64,000 nt of DNA from Pseudomonadota bacterium. Lineage in GTDB: Bacteria > Pseudomonadota > Gammaproteobacteria > Acidiferrobacterales > UBA6901. The DNA lies in contig JAJXUF010000001.1 of the NCBI GenBank assembly GCA_021783175.1, forward strand, positions 1-64,000, in the 5' to 3' direction. The position numbers and the translations under genes were made by a program. The notes below the pieces were generated by a model that was not told the DNA's origin, made no database searches, and saw only the letters and a program-made list of their open reading frames with translations. Below, piece by piece: positions 63,305 to 64,000 of this stretch; the stretch's first letter is position 1, and each line of letters begins with the position of its first letter.

Positions 63305-64000
63305 ATGAAAGACGTGAAAAAGTGCATACTTTGCACGGCACTTGGCACGCTTCTGGGAGTGAGCAACGCCGCTTCGCACGCGTCGACGCTAAATGCGGGT
63401 GATACCCTGACCATCACGCCGGGTGTAACTAATTTCGTTACTACTTATAACCAACCAGTGGTTACCGGTGGCTCGTATTTTGCCATAGATGACAGGGGCG
63501 ACAGCACAATCCTTATCACTGACAAAGAGCCCCTTGCTCAAGGCACGGCCGGTCTGGTGATTGGAGCCACGACGTCTCCCAGAGCCATCGACCAATGGAA
63601 ATTCCTGAACATTCCCGGTTCGGATAGTCTGGCTTTCGCCGCCAGTGGCGGTACTTCGTCTGGAAGCTCAGCCGGCGGGCTCAACCTGAGTGGCTGGACC
63701 ATGAACTGGAATTCGCAGGTAGTTTCCCTGGGCGGCGGGGCATGGCAGCCGGTTAACTGTTCCGCACTGGATTGCACAGGTCACATCTTTACCAATGGCA
63801 ACGCCGATTTCGCCTGGGACGGCGTTTACGGAGATGCTTATACGCTCAATTACACAGCGACGTTACCTGCCAATAGTTTCGTGCCCAACGCTCAGTATTA
63901 TTTGCATCTCGAGGGTTTCGTCAGGCCAGTTCCACTTCCTGCAACGGGGTGGCTGTTCATTTCCGGGCTCGTCGGAGTGTTCAGTTTTGGGACGTATAGG
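63305..64000 (+). CDS. VPLPA-CTERM sorted surface protein 2 (truncated by window edge)
   Basis: 232 codons are visible from the ATG at 63305 (GGAGG upstream) to the window end, with no stop. The product starts MKDVKKCILCTALGTLLGVS with a signal peptide ending near SHAS. It has the same ectodomain as its neighbour: loop DDRGDSTILITD, LNLSGWTMNWN, AWQPVNCSALDCTGHIFTNG, YTLNYTATLPA and YYLHLEGFV. The tail VRPVPLPATGWLFISGLVGV holds a canonical VPLPA motif and most of the helix; only the last few basic residues should be missing. It is 96 bp after protein 1 and likely co-transcribed. A tandem paralogue. Confidence 0.9.
   Translation, partial: MKDVKKCILCTALGTLLGVSNAASHASTLNAGDTLTITPGVTNFVTTYNQPVVTGGSYFAIDDRGDSTILITDKEPLAQGTAGLVIGATTSPRAIDQWKFLNIPGSDSLAFAASGGTSSGSSAGGLNLSGWTMNWNSQVVSLGGGAWQPVNCSALDCTGHIFTNGNADFAWDGVYGDAYTLNYTATLPANSFVPNAQYYLHLEGFVRPVPLPATGWLFISGLVGVFSFGTYR

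Overview
The window looks like a chromosomal segment of a Gram-negative proteobacterium, most likely a beta- or gammaproteobacterial sulfur oxidiser. The evidence is an sHdr-type lipoate-binding protein with its dedicated lipoate-assembly genes, a DsrE-family sulfur-carrier protein, the PrsK/PrsR/PrsT genes of PEP-CTERM systems, a complete outer-membrane polysaccharide export set and a FadL porin. I saw no tRNA, rRNA, CRISPR array, phage module or intact insertion sequence.

Layout. (1) 34-5127, plus strand: lbpA, lipS1, sLpl(AB), lipT and lipS2, the alternative lipoyl-assembly pathway tied to heterodisulfide-reductase-like sulfur oxidation. The shdr genes themselves would lie left of the window. 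(2) 5128-6893: decayed DNA holding a frameshifted DUF4143 ATPase remnant. (3) 6894-14803, plus strand: five secreted or envelope proteins (LamG-containing putative hydrolase, beta-helix protein, a secreted unknown, DUF3300, DUF2950). (4) 14936-25545, minus strand: prsR, prsK, prsT, a WecA-like phosphoglycosyltransferase and a fused exosortase-EpsI protein of the XrtD type. (5) 25766-42381, mostly minus strand: a surface-polysaccharide cluster with six family-4-like glycosyltransferases, a flippase, an FkbM methyltransferase, an acetyltransferase, an O-antigen ligase/polymerase-like protein and a TIGR03790 protein. One secreted plus-strand gene (27649-29688) interrupts it. (6) 42676-45150, plus strand: dsrE-like gene, a small ORF and an unknown gene. 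(7) 45395-53214, minus strand: galE and the five-gene PEP-CTERM-type export set (ATPase, tyrosine kinase, chain-length protein, outer-membrane barrel, export protein). (8) 53358-55214, minus strand: a JDVT-CTERM-like protein directly followed by a glutamic-type intramembrane protease of the MrtJ type; then fadL. (9) 57484-61767: a SPINDLY-type TPR O-GlcNAc transferase and a convergent TPR-sulfotransferase. (10) 62324-64000: a consensus sigma-54 promoter and two VPLPA-CTERM proteins, the second cut by the window edge.

The most interesting feature is that two different C-terminal protein-sorting systems share one cargo domain. The JDVT-CTERM-like protein and both VPLPA-CTERM proteins carry the same ectodomain (EF-hand-like loop, SGW motif, NCSA cysteine motif, LNYxAT...LHL end) but end in different sorting tails. 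One is matched to the adjacent MrtJ-like protease, the other to the XrtD-type exosortase about 38 kb away. The sigma-54 promoter before the VPLPA genes fits control by PrsK/PrsR encoded in the same window, so sensing, sorting enzymes, cargo, exopolysaccharide synthesis and possible cargo glycosylation all lie within 50 kb.

All assignments were made by reading the sequence. Family names are from memory of conserved motifs and no database search was run.
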